DNA of 64,000 nucleotides from Zerene cesonia (GCF_012273895.1 NC_052103.1:2356001-2420000), one strand, 5' to 3'. Counted from the first letter of the stretch, positions 35,674-47,920 are shown. Notes: generated by a model from the sequence alone, not told the origin. Numbers and translations are program-made.

Positions 35674-37377
35674 AATGAACGTTTATGCTATTTTAATTTA
35701 AATACATTATTTTCTATATTCGATACGTGTGACATCATCAACTTGCACTTAACCGGTGTGCTAGGTTATGACATAAGCCATCGCATATTATCAACAAAAA
35801 AATATAGGTTTATAATAGTATTATTTGATTTATTACTCTATAAATATTTACTTTATACATAGTGCAATAACAACTACTGCTTATGAATTAGACAGATATA
35901 GATCCACTATAAACACAGACAGATTTACTAACTCAGAAAACAGCGAATCACAACAAAACCACACACGAAAGTAGTTTATCCTCCCAATTACAGCATTGAT
36001 GAAGCGAGTGTATTGTTCTAATATAATTAGAATAAACACATGCTTCAATTGCGGCAAGTTTTCGTTAGTGTATGCAGCGTAATAAAATCATAATTGCTCT
36101 TAAATTAGGTGAAGATCTTCCCCTACGTACTGTTTACCTTTTAGAACATAGGAATTTGAAACTACGTTATTGTATAAATACTGTGATTAAATGTAATTTT
36201 CTTATTGAAAATTATATGTAAGAAATATAATGAATATATAGGATAAATGATTTACAAGGTAACGAGTCACAATTTTATTTAATTTTAACCGACTTTTCGA
36301 ATCTTACAAGATAATTGATTGATAACTCTTTGTTTGCACCTCAACAAAGCAACAAATACAAACATTTAAAATATTAAGTTTAAAATTCGTATCCCTAGTC
36401 AGTAAAAAACGAATACGAATATTTATGAATATGCAAAATTTTCACTAACAAAAAGCGATATCTCGTGGGATCAAAAGGAATGAAATTGTCAAAATTACTA
36501 GATAAGTGAAATATCCGTCGTCATACAATGTTTACTTCCTTGTGATATTGTATTAACAGCTGAGAGAAAGAACGTTAATTGATACGAGTATGCATTAAAA
36601 CTATTCAAACGTGATATTCAAACAATAACGCAAGCATACAAAATAATTCCGATAAATTTCTATAATGAATAACGATAATCACGAAAATTGTTACATAGGC
36701 GTTAAAATTAACAGCAACATTCAATACAAACAAAGCGATAATAAAAATACATGTGTAACAAAAATGAAAAAGTTTTATCTCTCATTTTACTAGCTTTGTC
36801 CCATATCAAGGGAGTTACGACAAAAGCCTAGCAGTAACTTTCCAACCGTACTTGTGTTTATGGGTCTGGATATGATACAGGAATGAGGGGCAGACATTAT
36901 TAATGATACTTTACTACTGTCGGGATATTATGTAATCTATTTTAACGCTGTGTGTTGTTGTGATTATTCGCAGTAGATATTAATAAATGACGTGTTTTCA
37001 TTTTGTATTAGCTTGCTTATAAATATTAGAAAAAAAAGGGAAAATAAATAAAGAATTGCCTCTTACGCACATTACATCGAAAGACAAGAACATGGGTTGC
37101 TGGAGTATCATGGCCGAGTGAATCCCGCCTTTAAATCGAGTTTCATCTATATCTTAAAAAATGAACTCTTTCTTACGAAGGAATATATTATTATTATTGA
37201 ACACAGGGAGATTTAGGGGTACCGGGGGTACGAAAAGACGATAAACGAATTTAACATAAGCGTTAAAGACGCAATAGGCGTTTTTTAATTTGATAAACAC
37301 ATAATAAGTATACAAAGCTATCACATAATACACCTAGAAAAGGCCCAAGTCGCGTAGATAGCAGTAACTACAAAGAT
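35674..37377. other. AT-rich intergenic DNA
   Basis: I see no gene. A CTAG followed by 'ctttgtcccatatcaaggga' at 36790 may be a worn Helitron-like end. Confidence 0.45.
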
Positions 37378-37533
37378 ATGCTACTATAAAGAGAAATCTT
37401 TTGTATGTTTGTAACGTTTTCACGTAAAAAACCACTGGACTGATTTCAAAAATTCCTTCATTAGAATGCTGCAACTACCCTGAGTGACATAGACTATACA
37501 TGTACCACGGGCGAAGCCAGGGCGAATACCTAG
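37378..37533 (+). mobile_element. Helitron-like element, family B variant
   Basis: Starts 'ctactataaagagaaat', has 'ccactggactgatttcaaaa' and a 3' end 'accacgggcgaagccagggc', and ends CTAG at 37530-37533. Confidence 0.6.
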
Positions 37534-38280
37534 TAATTAATAGGCCAAATGTACATATTGTACACTACAATTATCATCAAATGCAGATCCCAAATAAAAA
37601 TCCAACTATTAAATACTCGCGCTTCCCTAAACTAATTTCTGTTTAGACAAAACCAAAAAATATTTTAAATGCGTAATAAACAATGTTACTCACACAAAGA
37701 AAAATTAATTCCATAAACAATGAAAGTCGTGGAAAATTAAAACGCATAGTCAATTAAGACATTGCATAAAGCATTTATCTCAGAACGTAGGAAGTTACCT
37801 CGCCGCTGGCCTTCTCAAAACCTGTAATGAATATTGATTCCTTAGTGGTTCCACTTGAACTGAGTTGAAGTAAATATACATCTAATGATGCAAAGATAAG
37901 ATAAAAGGTAAATAAGATTGCTGACAGATAATAAAATACTGCAAATGGACATAAACTCAGGTTATGGCAATACGCTGGTATTAAACTGGCGAAACGTTTA
38001 ATATAAAACCTTTAAACGAGCAATTATTTTATACCTATGTTCATATTTGTTGAGAATCTTGGAAGCGGCTAAAATGATTTTCGTGAAAATAAAAAAATAT
38101 ATACAAAAATGCCTATCATTCAGGCATATAACAATCATGTATTCAAAGAGAGGCACACAGTTTTGCATTCACAATATTAGTACGGAAGTCTTTTGCTACT
38201 GTTGCCCAAATCAAGAATATTAAATATCATATCATACCCCTTGGGGACATTGGCTAGTGAAAGTCGTATTTATCATATAA

Positions 38281-38473
38281 CTAGCTGTTGCCCGCAGCTT
38301 CGATCAATGCGTTCTTCCCATACAAATATTTCAGAGCACTATTAAGTACGTGTATTAGGCTTTAACCTTCTAACTATCTCCAGACAGAAAAATCATATCA
38401 TAAAAAAAACGCTCTATTGCGCCTAAAAGAAACATAAACAAACAAACACACTATCGCATTTATAATATATAGG
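38281..38473 (-). mobile_element. Helitron-like element, divergent family
   Basis: Plus-strand CTAG at 38281-38284 then 'ctgttgcccgcagcttcgat'; it closes with 'cgcatttataatatatagg', the complement of a Helitron-like 5' end. Confidence 0.55.
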
Positions 38474-39740
38474 TACTTAGTTAACTTTCCGTAGGAATTT
38501 CTAGGGCAACTCTTGAACTAAGCACCAGAGAAGCAATTTTATGAATCCTTGTAGTATTTTATAATAAGTAGTGGCGCAAGCCATATAACGATACGTAATT
38601 ATTGTTTTTATTACAGTAATTGATATTTAGCAATACTTTATAGACTCTGCCTTGTTATTTCTTCGACTTTGTATCATTAAATATTTTATACATAAACCTG
38701 CGCTATATACAATTTAAATAAATGTTCTGGAGTTAGTAATTTAAAGAGGATGTAGTAATTTAAACAACATTGGATGTTTATCAGAAATTCACTTATAATT
38801 GTAGCAGATGAACCGAGTGTTTGGTGTAATTTGGGAATTTGTAGTAAGTTACAGATTTCAATTATGGCTTGCCTTATAAACTTCTTTCCGAACCGGTGAT
38901 AAATATTAAAGCTATGTAACGACGATTCTAAAGTGCTTTTAAAAGAAGTCTTATTGAAAAATAAATGTTTGAGTTTGAGTTTGACTCTATTCAGATAACA
39001 AACAGCATTCAGGAATCAGTTGATAGTACGTTGCGGTAGTAATAACTATATATTTACTCTCATACTTTAAATTTCGTATCACCCAATCTACAAACTTCCC
39101 GTGAACAAAAAAATTAAATAAGACAACAAAACAGCTTAACCTAACCTAACTAAAATTACAGAACAAACTTGCAGGAATTATATTTAATTGCATTGATTGA
39201 TACTTGAAATGTTTTAAAAGTACACTACATTTATAGAAATCCATGTTATTCTTTGTCGGACCGTAAAAGATCATGTGACGTCATGTGTCCATTCTGAACG
39301 GGATCAAAGTACCTTGATGATGTAATTAGTTTGATAATTTGCAAATGAGATAGTCTCATATAATATTAAAAAAAAAACATTGTTAAAAAAATAGAATTAT
39401 TACACGATTCTATCTCCTATAATAAAATATGACAGCCTATTTGCGCTTACGATCCCAAATAAATGTAAGGGATATATTTTCAGCAATAGTATTACGTTAT
39501 TATTGTAAAATTGAGATTATTAATAAATGTTCTAACATTTTACTTACTAAATAATAATATGATAAACGCAAATGTAAGATATTGCAAAAGTATGTAAATT
39601 TGCGCTATAAAAACTATTACGGCAAAGAAATCCATTAAGAGTTACTATTTACGTTGCGTTGGTAACTGGAAAACGTTTAATAGGTGTGGTCATGGTTCTT
39701 TGTCATGATTGCTAAGTTTTTTAAGAACTTTCTTGCATAA
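38474..39740. other. Intergenic DNA
   Basis: No gene is supported. A LINE-type ending 'aataaatgtttgagtttgag' is at about 38925-38990. One perfect CRE tgacgtca is at 39275-39282, isolated from other promoter signals. Confidence 0.5.
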
Positions 39741-39942
39741 TCCTATCTTACTAATATTATAAATGCGAAAGTTTGTAAGGATGTGTGTGCGTTTGTTGCT
39801 CTTTGACGCAAAAACTACTGAACCGATTGCAATGAAATTTGGTACGTAGACAGCTGGACAACTGGAATAACATAAAGGCAATTTATCCCAATATTTCTAC
39901 GGGATACGAACTTACGCGGGTGAAACCGCGGGGCGCAGCTAG
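39741..39942 (+). mobile_element. Helitron-like element, family A, full length
   Basis: From tcctatcttactaatatt to the 3' hairpin cgcgg/ccgcg, 'gggcgcagctag', with CTAG at 39939-39942. First of four Helitron-like elements in the same orientation within 2.3 kb. The 63-residue minus-strand frame over it is spurious. Confidence 0.85.
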
Positions 39943-40834
39943 TTAAGTATAAAGCAGTCAAATATACTATACTATAACAATAATAAATATTAATATACCT
40001 ATGTAGCCATGTACAAACCTCGTCACTTTATTCCAATAAGCAATATATGTATGACGTAGGTATGACTCGTAATTAATGGCCGAATCATGTTTGCTTATAT
40101 TAGTAGGATTAAGATAACAAAAAATTATAGGATATAATATATATAATGTGATTCTAACACGCTATGCCTACAATTGTAATTTATTAAGGAAAACTTTATT
40201 TTCGCATTTATAATATTAGTAGGAATTAGTAGGACTAGTAGGATAGAATTATGGTGTTTGTTTCTTAATTTTTTATTATATGAATATATCTGGTATCTGT
40301 TTGTGGGATATGAAGTAAATCGGCATTTGTCACATTTTTATCGAATCCAACTTGTGGATACATATAAAAAGGCTAAACAGATTTTTATAATTCTTGTTTT
40401 GATGGATTTTTTTTCGCTTGGTTGTCAAACAGTCGAAAATACGTGCAAATGTTAGCAAATATAGGTAATGTATAAACCGACACACAAATAAAATAGTGAA
40501 ATTTATGCCTAAGTGCTTCTATCAAAACATTTGTATTAACGCCTGTTGAAGCGCCAGCAGAAATATAAAATAAATAATTCATTACAAAATATGATTCCAC
40601 TTATTTACGAGTACGTAATTCTTAGAAAAAAAAACATATAACATAATTACAATTCCACATCGCAGTCACGTTTCATCAATTTAAACACAGTTCCTGATTC
40701 AATTAATTCTAAATGTCATGTTTATAATTACCAAACTAATTCCTCCTAGATATTTTTCTATGATATGGTCATTTTGTATAACAAAATTATATTGTTGCTG
40801 GTTATTTTATTAGGAAAATATATGATTTTTAACA
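39943..40834. other. AT-rich intergenic DNA
   Basis: I see no gene. At about 40203-40246 a reversed family A 5' end (ttcgcatttataatattagt) followed by repeated 'aggactagtagg' marks a relic. Confidence 0.45.
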
Positions 40835-40925
40835 CGTTTTTATTTACTTCCTAATTGCTTTACCTATCTGGTATGCTTGTATGTAACCGACTCATTTGGA
40901 CTCGATTTTGACCCACTTTAAAACT
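40835..40925 (+). repeat. Dispersed repeat family C, fragment
   Basis: 'acctatctggtatgcttgta' then 'ccgactcatttggactcgat' and 'tttgacccactttaaaa' match the other family C copies. Confidence 0.5.
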
Positions 40926-40965
40926 TCAAATTTACTTCCAACATATGTAATTTAGATGTACAATA

Positions 40966-41166
40966 TCCTACTAATATTATAAATGCGAAAGTTTGTAAGG
41001 ATATTTGTGTGTTTGTTGGCTCTTTCACGCAAAAACTACTGAACCGTTTGCAATGAAATTTGGTACGTAGATAGCTTGACATCTGGAATAAAATAAAGGC
41101 AACTTTATACCCCGATATTTCTACGGGATACGGACTTACACGGGTGAAACCGCGGGGCGTAGCTAG
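40966..41166 (+). mobile_element. Helitron-like element, family A, full length
   Basis: tcctactaatattataaatg start, central 'gcaatgaaatttggtacgta', hairpin and CTAG at 41163-41166 (the hairpin arm is slightly mutated to cacgg). The overlapping short open frames on both strands are chance. Confidence 0.85.
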
Positions 41167-41353
41167 TAAGTTCTCTCTACAACACATTGTTTACTCTTTG
41201 TTGATAAAGATATATTCACCTAAATTTAAATGTATACTATACAATAGTGTAATTGCTGCCTTTGGCCCGCGGCTTCGCTTACATACAATTACATCTGAAC
41301 CATTCTCAAATGCACCAATGTGTACCTACACAAAACAATTAATTTAAATCAAT

Positions 41354-41564
41354 GTAGTGCTAATATTATACATGCGAAGGAAACTCTGTCTCTCTGCCTG
41401 TCTCTCCTTCACGCCTGAACTACTGGACCGATTTATTAAAATTAGGTACGAAGATGAAGACATGAGAAGGACGTAAGAGAAGTTTTATCCCGGAAGTCCT
41501 ACAGATAAGGAGACTATGAGGGTTTTCTTTAGACTTAGCGGGCGAAGTTGCGGGCGAAAACTAG
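41354..41564 (+). mobile_element. Helitron-like element, divergent family
   Basis: Starts 'gtgctaatattatacatgcg', has 'gaactactggaccgatttat', and ends 'gcgggcgaaaactag' with CTAG at 41561-41564. It shares overall design with family A but not the middle sequence. Confidence 0.7.
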
Positions 41565-41809
41565 AACACATAAAGTTATAGATTTAAAATTTTAATTCTC
41601 TTGTTATAAAATGTGGCTTTGATATATTCTCATGACGTATTCGGTTAGATGAACAACTTCGTGACTCGATAAAGAATGTGAGAGGTGCTACGTAAAATTA
41701 CGAAGGCTAATCTTTTGTATCCTTGCATCTATGTAGTCCTAGTAACATTTTATATATTTAACACTAGACGATTGACTAGACTCCACCCGGAATTTAACAA
41801 AAATATATA

Positions 41810-41835
41810 AACCCTCTACTAGTAAGTAGAGGGTT
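41810..41835. repeat. Perfect hairpin, 11-bp arms
   Basis: aaccctctact, four-base loop, agtagagggtt. It lies 12 bases before the 5' end of the family A Helitron at 41848. Confidence 0.85.
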
Positions 41836-41847
41836 ATTTATATCCTA

Positions 41848-42040
41848 TCCTACTAATATTATAAATTCGAAAGTTTGTAAGTATCTGTGTGTGTTTGTTG
41901 CTCTTTCAAGCAAAAACTACTAAACCAATTGCAATGAAATTTTGTACGCTGGACAACTAGAATTACATATAGGCAACTTTTTGTCCCGATATTCCTACGG
42001 GATACGGACTAACGCGGGTGAAACCGCGGGGCGCAGCTAG
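41848..42040 (+). mobile_element. Helitron-like element, family A, full length
   Basis: tcctactaatattataaatt start, 'accaattgcaatgaaatttt' middle (with a short deletion after 'gtacg'), hairpin cgcgg/ccgcg and CTAG at 42037-42040. It sits between two perfect hairpins that are not part of the other family A copies. Confidence 0.85.
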
Positions 42041-42056
42041 TAGTTACATATATAGT

Positions 42057-42092
42057 ACAAGTAGTTTCTATGAGTGCATAGAAACTACTTGT
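42057..42092. repeat. Perfect hairpin, 16-bp arms, 4-base loop
   Basis: acaagtagtttctatg, loop agtg, then the exact complement ending 42092. It starts 16 bases after the CTAG end of the Helitron at 41848-42040. Confidence 0.9.
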
Positions 42093-42758
42093 CAAACAAA
42101 AAAACAGAACCTATATTTAAATTTTTGTAGGAAAATACAATTACGATACTTGTACAATAAAAACATAGTTTTCTTTTACTTTACTAACGTTTTATAGTAA
42201 TACTTTCGATAGTGAATGGATTATCAAGGTCCAATGAGGTTTCCTTATAAAAAGGATTGAAATATACTGAAATGTTTGTTAAACAATGTTCAGTTCTTTG
42301 AACTTGTTATAAGAGCAAATGAAATTCAGCTTTAAGTCAAACATTTTTATAAGAATTGATACATCCTACATCCATACATAATAAATGCAAAAAGTCTATA
42401 AGCAGAAGTTTATTACATACCACATTTGTGGGACATATCTATCTGGATGTCTGGTGTAATTTGGTTGCAATTATTTCGAAAGTTCTCGATTTTTAACTGG
42501 ATGTAATATTCATTCCTAATTAAGTACGAAGCTAAATTTCTAATTGTGGGTAATTCTATTCCTTCTATATTCTCATTTATTACAAAGACAGTCTAATGGT
42601 CGCATAATACTGTAATGCAATGAACAATTATCCTTCATACCTCAAATAACATGTTGAGTATAAACTAATTCGCAGCACAGTCGCATTGTTCGACCAAAAT
42701 TATAGACTGTGATGTACTTGTTATACGTATCAACGTCATTGTTACTGTTGTCTTGACT
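42093..42758. other. Intergenic DNA up to gap 2
   Basis: I see no gene. The last 70-110 bases before the gap may already lie in a repeat, because the gap resembles the repeat-caused ones, but I do not recognise it. Confidence 0.4.
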
Positions 42759-43758
42759 NNNNNNNNNNNNNNNNNNNNNNNNNNNNNNNNNNNNNNNNNN
42801 NNNNNNNNNNNNNNNNNNNNNNNNNNNNNNNNNNNNNNNNNNNNNNNNNNNNNNNNNNNNNNNNNNNNNNNNNNNNNNNNNNNNNNNNNNNNNNNNNNNN
42901 NNNNNNNNNNNNNNNNNNNNNNNNNNNNNNNNNNNNNNNNNNNNNNNNNNNNNNNNNNNNNNNNNNNNNNNNNNNNNNNNNNNNNNNNNNNNNNNNNNNN
43001 NNNNNNNNNNNNNNNNNNNNNNNNNNNNNNNNNNNNNNNNNNNNNNNNNNNNNNNNNNNNNNNNNNNNNNNNNNNNNNNNNNNNNNNNNNNNNNNNNNNN
43101 NNNNNNNNNNNNNNNNNNNNNNNNNNNNNNNNNNNNNNNNNNNNNNNNNNNNNNNNNNNNNNNNNNNNNNNNNNNNNNNNNNNNNNNNNNNNNNNNNNNN
43201 NNNNNNNNNNNNNNNNNNNNNNNNNNNNNNNNNNNNNNNNNNNNNNNNNNNNNNNNNNNNNNNNNNNNNNNNNNNNNNNNNNNNNNNNNNNNNNNNNNNN
43301 NNNNNNNNNNNNNNNNNNNNNNNNNNNNNNNNNNNNNNNNNNNNNNNNNNNNNNNNNNNNNNNNNNNNNNNNNNNNNNNNNNNNNNNNNNNNNNNNNNNN
43401 NNNNNNNNNNNNNNNNNNNNNNNNNNNNNNNNNNNNNNNNNNNNNNNNNNNNNNNNNNNNNNNNNNNNNNNNNNNNNNNNNNNNNNNNNNNNNNNNNNNN
43501 NNNNNNNNNNNNNNNNNNNNNNNNNNNNNNNNNNNNNNNNNNNNNNNNNNNNNNNNNNNNNNNNNNNNNNNNNNNNNNNNNNNNNNNNNNNNNNNNNNNN
43601 NNNNNNNNNNNNNNNNNNNNNNNNNNNNNNNNNNNNNNNNNNNNNNNNNNNNNNNNNNNNNNNNNNNNNNNNNNNNNNNNNNNNNNNNNNNNNNNNNNNN
43701 NNNNNNNNNNNNNNNNNNNNNNNNNNNNNNNNNNNNNNNNNNNNNNNNNNNNNNNNNN
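42759..43758. other. Assembly gap of 1000 N
   Basis: The flanks are 'cattgttactgttgtcttgact' in part on the left and 'accgagaaaaagacgttgtc' then 'cttcgcccgtaaaaccgact' on the right. They do not match the mariner ends beside the other two gaps. The right flank looks like a familiar lepidopteran repeat, but I cannot name it. Open frames across the gap are artefacts. Confidence 0.9.
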
Positions 43759-44518
43759 ACCGAGAAAAAGACGTTGTCACGTAAAATCTTCGCCCGTAAA
43801 ACCGACTTTACAGGCAACCATTTTTTTTTTAGTTTTTAAATTTTTCAATATCAACATAGATAATTAATGTTTGTTCCGCTGTTTATATTATGTGTAATGG
43901 TTTTTAATAAAATTATGTAAACTCAGTATTGTAAGGGGTATAATATAACCTATATAATTTTTATAAAGACATGCAATAATTAATGTAATTAAGCTTTAAG
44001 TGAGTTCAGAAGAGAATACTGCTTTTTACGGGTTATTCACTTATTGAAATGTCATTAATATACCTAAATATCACATTTATTTACTTTAATATAAGTTAGA
44101 ATACATTTTATTGAGAAATTATTGTATTTATGCTATGCCATAACAGCTATGAATTGATTATTTGTACAACATAAAGACTAATTTTCATTATCTAACGTCA
44201 GGAAACGATTATTAAAACATCTATACACAGTTTTTGTATTGACCGGGAACTAAAAAATCATTTAAAGTCACAGTCGTGAGTCACTCGTAAACGAATTTGC
44301 GTGCGAAACAACTGTATAATAAAAACAAAAAACCCATATGACACGAATCTCGTTATATTTATAACTATGTAGTTTCATTATATTCGTGATATTAGACAAT
44401 GATAGCCAAATATCACTTGCATCACGGCATATCCTTGACATTATATGGTTAAGACATTCGGTAAATGTCTTTTATATAGGTTGGGTAAGTTTATTTGAAA
44501 GACCATATTCACATGAAC

Positions 44519-44522
<4 letters not shown>
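43759..44522. other. AT-rich intergenic DNA
   Basis: The first 60 bases probably belong to the repeat that caused gap 2. I see nothing else here. Confidence 0.45.
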
Positions 44523-44560
<38 letters not shown>

Positions 44561-44875
44561 CATAGTGGGCAGCTGAGCTGGTGGTTCGCCTGATGTAAAG
44601 CGATCACCACCGCCCATAAACATTCGCAAAGGTGTAAGTGTCTCTGTGAATGCGCTGCCCGCTTTAATGGGGTAAGGGAAAAGGAAAGGATTAACGACTG
44701 GAAAGAAGGAATGGATTAGGACGGGTGAGGAAAAGGAAACGGGCCTCCGGCTCCCCCACTCACCGTACGAAACACAGTGGCATGCCACTATTTCACGCCG
44801 GTTTTCTGTGGGGGTGTGGTACTTCCCCGGTGCGAGCTGGCCCAATTCGTGCCGAAGCGTGCTCGACTCCCACAA
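44523..44875 (-). mobile_element. SINE, Metulj-like, full length
   Basis: Minus-oriented with a long A tail (34 T on the plus strand, 44523-44556), tail complement, a stem-loop at about 44623-44653, GC-rich middle and head complement ending at 44875. Nearly identical in long blocks to 22402-22719, including 'cactatttcacgccggtttt' and 'cccaattcgtgccgaagcgt'. The long unbroken A tail suggests a recent insertion. The 106-residue frame over it is spurious. Confidence 0.9.
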
Positions 44876-45220
44876 TATGTATAAAATGTTTGCTTCCCCT
44901 CAATTTTCTGTTTGAATCATTATACAAATCATCATAAATACTTAATTTGTGTATAGAAAAACTTAAAACATGCTGCAAGAATTCCGATTAAATAAAATCT
45001 ACACTTTGGGGCGATTTTTTCATCCTTGGTAAAAAAATTCCCAATGACGCATAATGCAATAAAATAAAAATGTCACCTCTATATTGAGATACTCTACCAT
45101 TAGAACACATTTTTGATATGTATGATTGTTTAATACGTAATTCGAGGCTTTTTTAACCAAGTATTGAAAAATAAACCTGTTTAAAACAAATTTTAAAGCG
45201 AGGAAAATTAAATTATATCT
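44876..45220. other. AT-rich intergenic DNA
   Basis: I see nothing here. Confidence 0.5.
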
Positions 45221-45395
45221 ATATTAAAATTATAAAGTTGAAGAGTTTGTTGTTCGTTTGTTTGATTGTTTGAACGCACAAATCTCAGCAACTAATTGTC
45301 CGATTTGAAAAATTCTTTCAATGTTAGATATCTCATTTATTGACAAAGGCTAAAAGCTATATATGTACCCTGGACGAAGTCGGGCGGACCGCTAG
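45221..45395 (+). mobile_element. Helitron-like element, family B
   Basis: 'atattaaaattataaagttg' start, 'gaagagtttgttgttcgttt', 'ccgatttgaaaaattctttc', and a 3' end 'cgaagtcgggcggaccgctag' in pieces with CTAG at 45392-45395. Confidence 0.75.
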
Positions 45396-46442
45396 TGTTC
45401 ATATATAACTTCATTGGTCTTATAATAATACTCTGCTATAATTTACATTATTGTACAACTGCGTAGGTATTTGCCCATGACACGTCCATTTAGACCATAA
45501 AAACATAAGTACCTTGATTACGCTATTGTATTTTTTGTAAATTTGCCTTAGGTCAATGCTACATATTTTGAACTATTGTTCTGTATATTCATAATAAGAA
45601 AACATTAAAGCATTATATTGAACATAATGGATAGAGATAATGTCTCCGCGCTCCGATGTCTCAACATAATCACATATTTTGTTTCATGGAGCTACATAAT
45701 TCATAAGCTGTAATAAGAAAATTTTAAATTAAAAAATAGGTACCGACCACATTTGGTCTAGTGTCGGCAATCTTGAATTTCCAATCAGGCCTTCTTTTGA
45801 AAACAATATTAAAAAACATTTAATTTACTTGCGATTTTCATAAAAACATATCTAAAAGCACTCCCGGCTAATTCACATTTATAAAAAAAATAAAGCAAAT
45901 CAAAACTGTTTCATCCGCTCGGAGGATACGATTCTAAAGATTCTAAAGTCGCGTCAAAACTTATCCAAGAGTTTTTGAGTCGTGGGGTAAGGAAACACTG
46001 TTCGACAAACACAACTCTGTAACAAACACAATAATGTAGATTTATTTATTGATATAGATTATGTACTACACTTATAGTCATATTATTCTTGCCATTATTA
46101 TTCACGATATCCATATTTTTTTCTAGAAGAACTCTGAAAGGAAAGTGATATACAGATAAAGAAAAAGGAAACATTGCATATGTACCTACACAGAGAAAGC
46201 TTGAGCCGCGTATTACGAGATATGTAAATGTAGCATACGAAAGAGTATTTTATTACATTTCAACTTATCAGAGGGCATACTTTTTCCTTTGAAACCTTTT
46301 TGCGTCCCGCGAAATGAAATGTAATTTCGTATGCGAAATATTTACAGTGTGAACGTGTTTCGTAATGAACTTTTTATTTATTGGTTGATATGTTTTGGGA
46401 GAGGCTGGAGGAATGAGTTAGTGTGTTGTGAAAATGTTCGCT
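45396..46442. other. AT-rich intergenic DNA
   Basis: I see no gene or recognisable repeat. Confidence 0.5.
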
Positions 46443-46520
46443 TCATTTTCATCATCATCATCATCATCACCATCATCATCATCGTCAGCCCATACACGTT
46501 CCCACTGCTGGACACAGGCC
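46443..46520 (-). mobile_element. LINE-type tail with (ATC)n, split by a SINE
   Basis: A (tca)n microsatellite is followed by 'cagcccatacacgttcccac' and 'tgctggacacaggcc'. In Lepidoptera this ATC-repeat plus 'cccactgctggacacaggcc' pairing is a frequent 3' end of CR1/L2-like non-LTR repeats, read here on the minus strand. The repeat resumes after the SINE at 46905 with 'acaggcctcctatgagg'. Confidence 0.65.
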
Positions 46521-46853
46521 ACTGGTATGTGTGGTAGTCGAGCACGCTTCGGCACGAATTGGGCCAGCTCGCACCGGGGAAGTACCACACCCCCACAGAA
46601 GACCGGCGTGAAATAGCATTCTGCTGTGTTTCGTTCGGTGAGTGGGGGAGCCGGAGGCCCATATCCTTTTCCTTACCCTTCCCAGTCCTTTCCTTTATTC
46701 CTATCGCCAATCCTTTCTTAATCCCTTCCCAGAAAGTCGGCAATCCATTTGTAGAGGCGTAAGGTCTGCAAAGGACCTTATGCCTCTACAAATGTCCATG
46801 GGCGGTGGTAGCGCTTACCATCAGGCGTCCCACCAGCTCCATTGCCGACTGTG

Positions 46854-46904
<51 letters not shown>
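46521..46904 (+). mobile_element. SINE, Metulj-like, full length with long A tail
   Basis: Head 'gtcgagcacgcttcggcacg', 'gggccagctcgcaccgggga', GC-rich middle, a 21-base stem-loop at 46746-46794, tail 'gggcggtggtagcgcttacc', 'ctgtgacat' and an A run of about 48. It is bracketed by acaggcc at 46514-46520 and 46905-46911, a good target-site duplication. The 62-121-residue open frames around it are not genes. Confidence 0.9.
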
Positions 46905-46906
<2 letters not shown>

Positions 46907-46911
46907 AGGCC

Positions 46912-47920
46912 TCCTATGAGGGTTTTGTTTTTGTTCGCTTCATACGAGACTGTATTGTGCTCAACCCCAGCTCCTAAATTAATAGTATATGATTCAACTT
47001 AACCCCTTGTACATTGAGTCACTAGCAACTGGTGATGTCATGACACCAAGTGTCAGTTTCTCGACTAACTGGTAGTCAGTGCTAGTCAATTGAACTTTGA
47101 TAAATTATTTATCATTTTAACACATAAGAAAAATATAATAGATCCAGAACTTGTGAATGCCTGCTTAGAAATATTGCCAAAGCAATTACATTGACTCATT
47201 TTTACTACGTGTTGCAAATTACAGTTTTTTACAAATGACGAATTTTAATGTACAGTATTTGGTACAAAAAACGATGAGACCAATTTGACCCGGTCATTGC
47301 CCGAAACAAACTCGGAAATTTTCAAACAAAATGTCAATGGATTGTACTAACAACTTATAGTCATCGAGCTTAAAACATATTTCTTGATCAATTCCTTCCA
47401 AACTGATAACTTATACAATCACAGCAGCAGTCAATTTTAGTTTAAATACCAGCTGACTTATTCGTTTCTTCAGGATACTGGGCTTACTTATGATCTGTAA
47501 AATTTTGTCGGAAGAAATTTTCTATATCAATGTCCTAACACGTTAAGTCTCGGTTGGAATTGCATAAAACTGACGTATTCAAACATATTAAAATAACAAT
47601 TTTCAAATTCGTGCCAGCTTTTGTAGTTATTATCCTTATGCATTCTTTTATCTATACAAAGAATTGTATCGTCTTGTAAATTATTGATGGTGACATATTA
47701 TTGATGGTATGGTATGAATTAAATACATAAATAATTTATATCACCACTTTACCTCTTTTAAATTGTAGTAGATATTGAGTTTATAATATATTATATTATT
47801 TATTGTATTACTTAAAACTTTGTTAGAATGTTAAGTTTTTCAGTCATTGCCATTCTAAGCTAATCTAATAATATAGTTACCTCATTCCTAAATCCTCTTT
47901 GCAGATTTATAGCATTGAAG
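46912..47920. other. Intergenic DNA
   Basis: After the last bases of the split LINE-type tail I see no gene or repeat. Confidence 0.5.

Noticed and set aside
39275..39282. Single CRE palindrome as a promoter
   Set aside because: No other promoter signals lie nearby; one 8-base match is weak evidence in 64 kb.
39741..42040. A CRISPR-like array suggested by regularly repeated blocks
   Set aside because: The repeats are about 200-base Helitron-like elements with irregular spacing, in eukaryotic DNA.
44555..44875. 106-residue minus-strand open frame, also similar frames at 22423-22908
   Set aside because: They are translations of the GC-rich Metulj-like SINE; the same peptide appears wherever the SINE does.
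46378..46743. 121-residue minus-strand open frame
   Set aside because: It runs through the (ATC)n microsatellite (a methionine run) and the SINE head, so it is a repeat translation.
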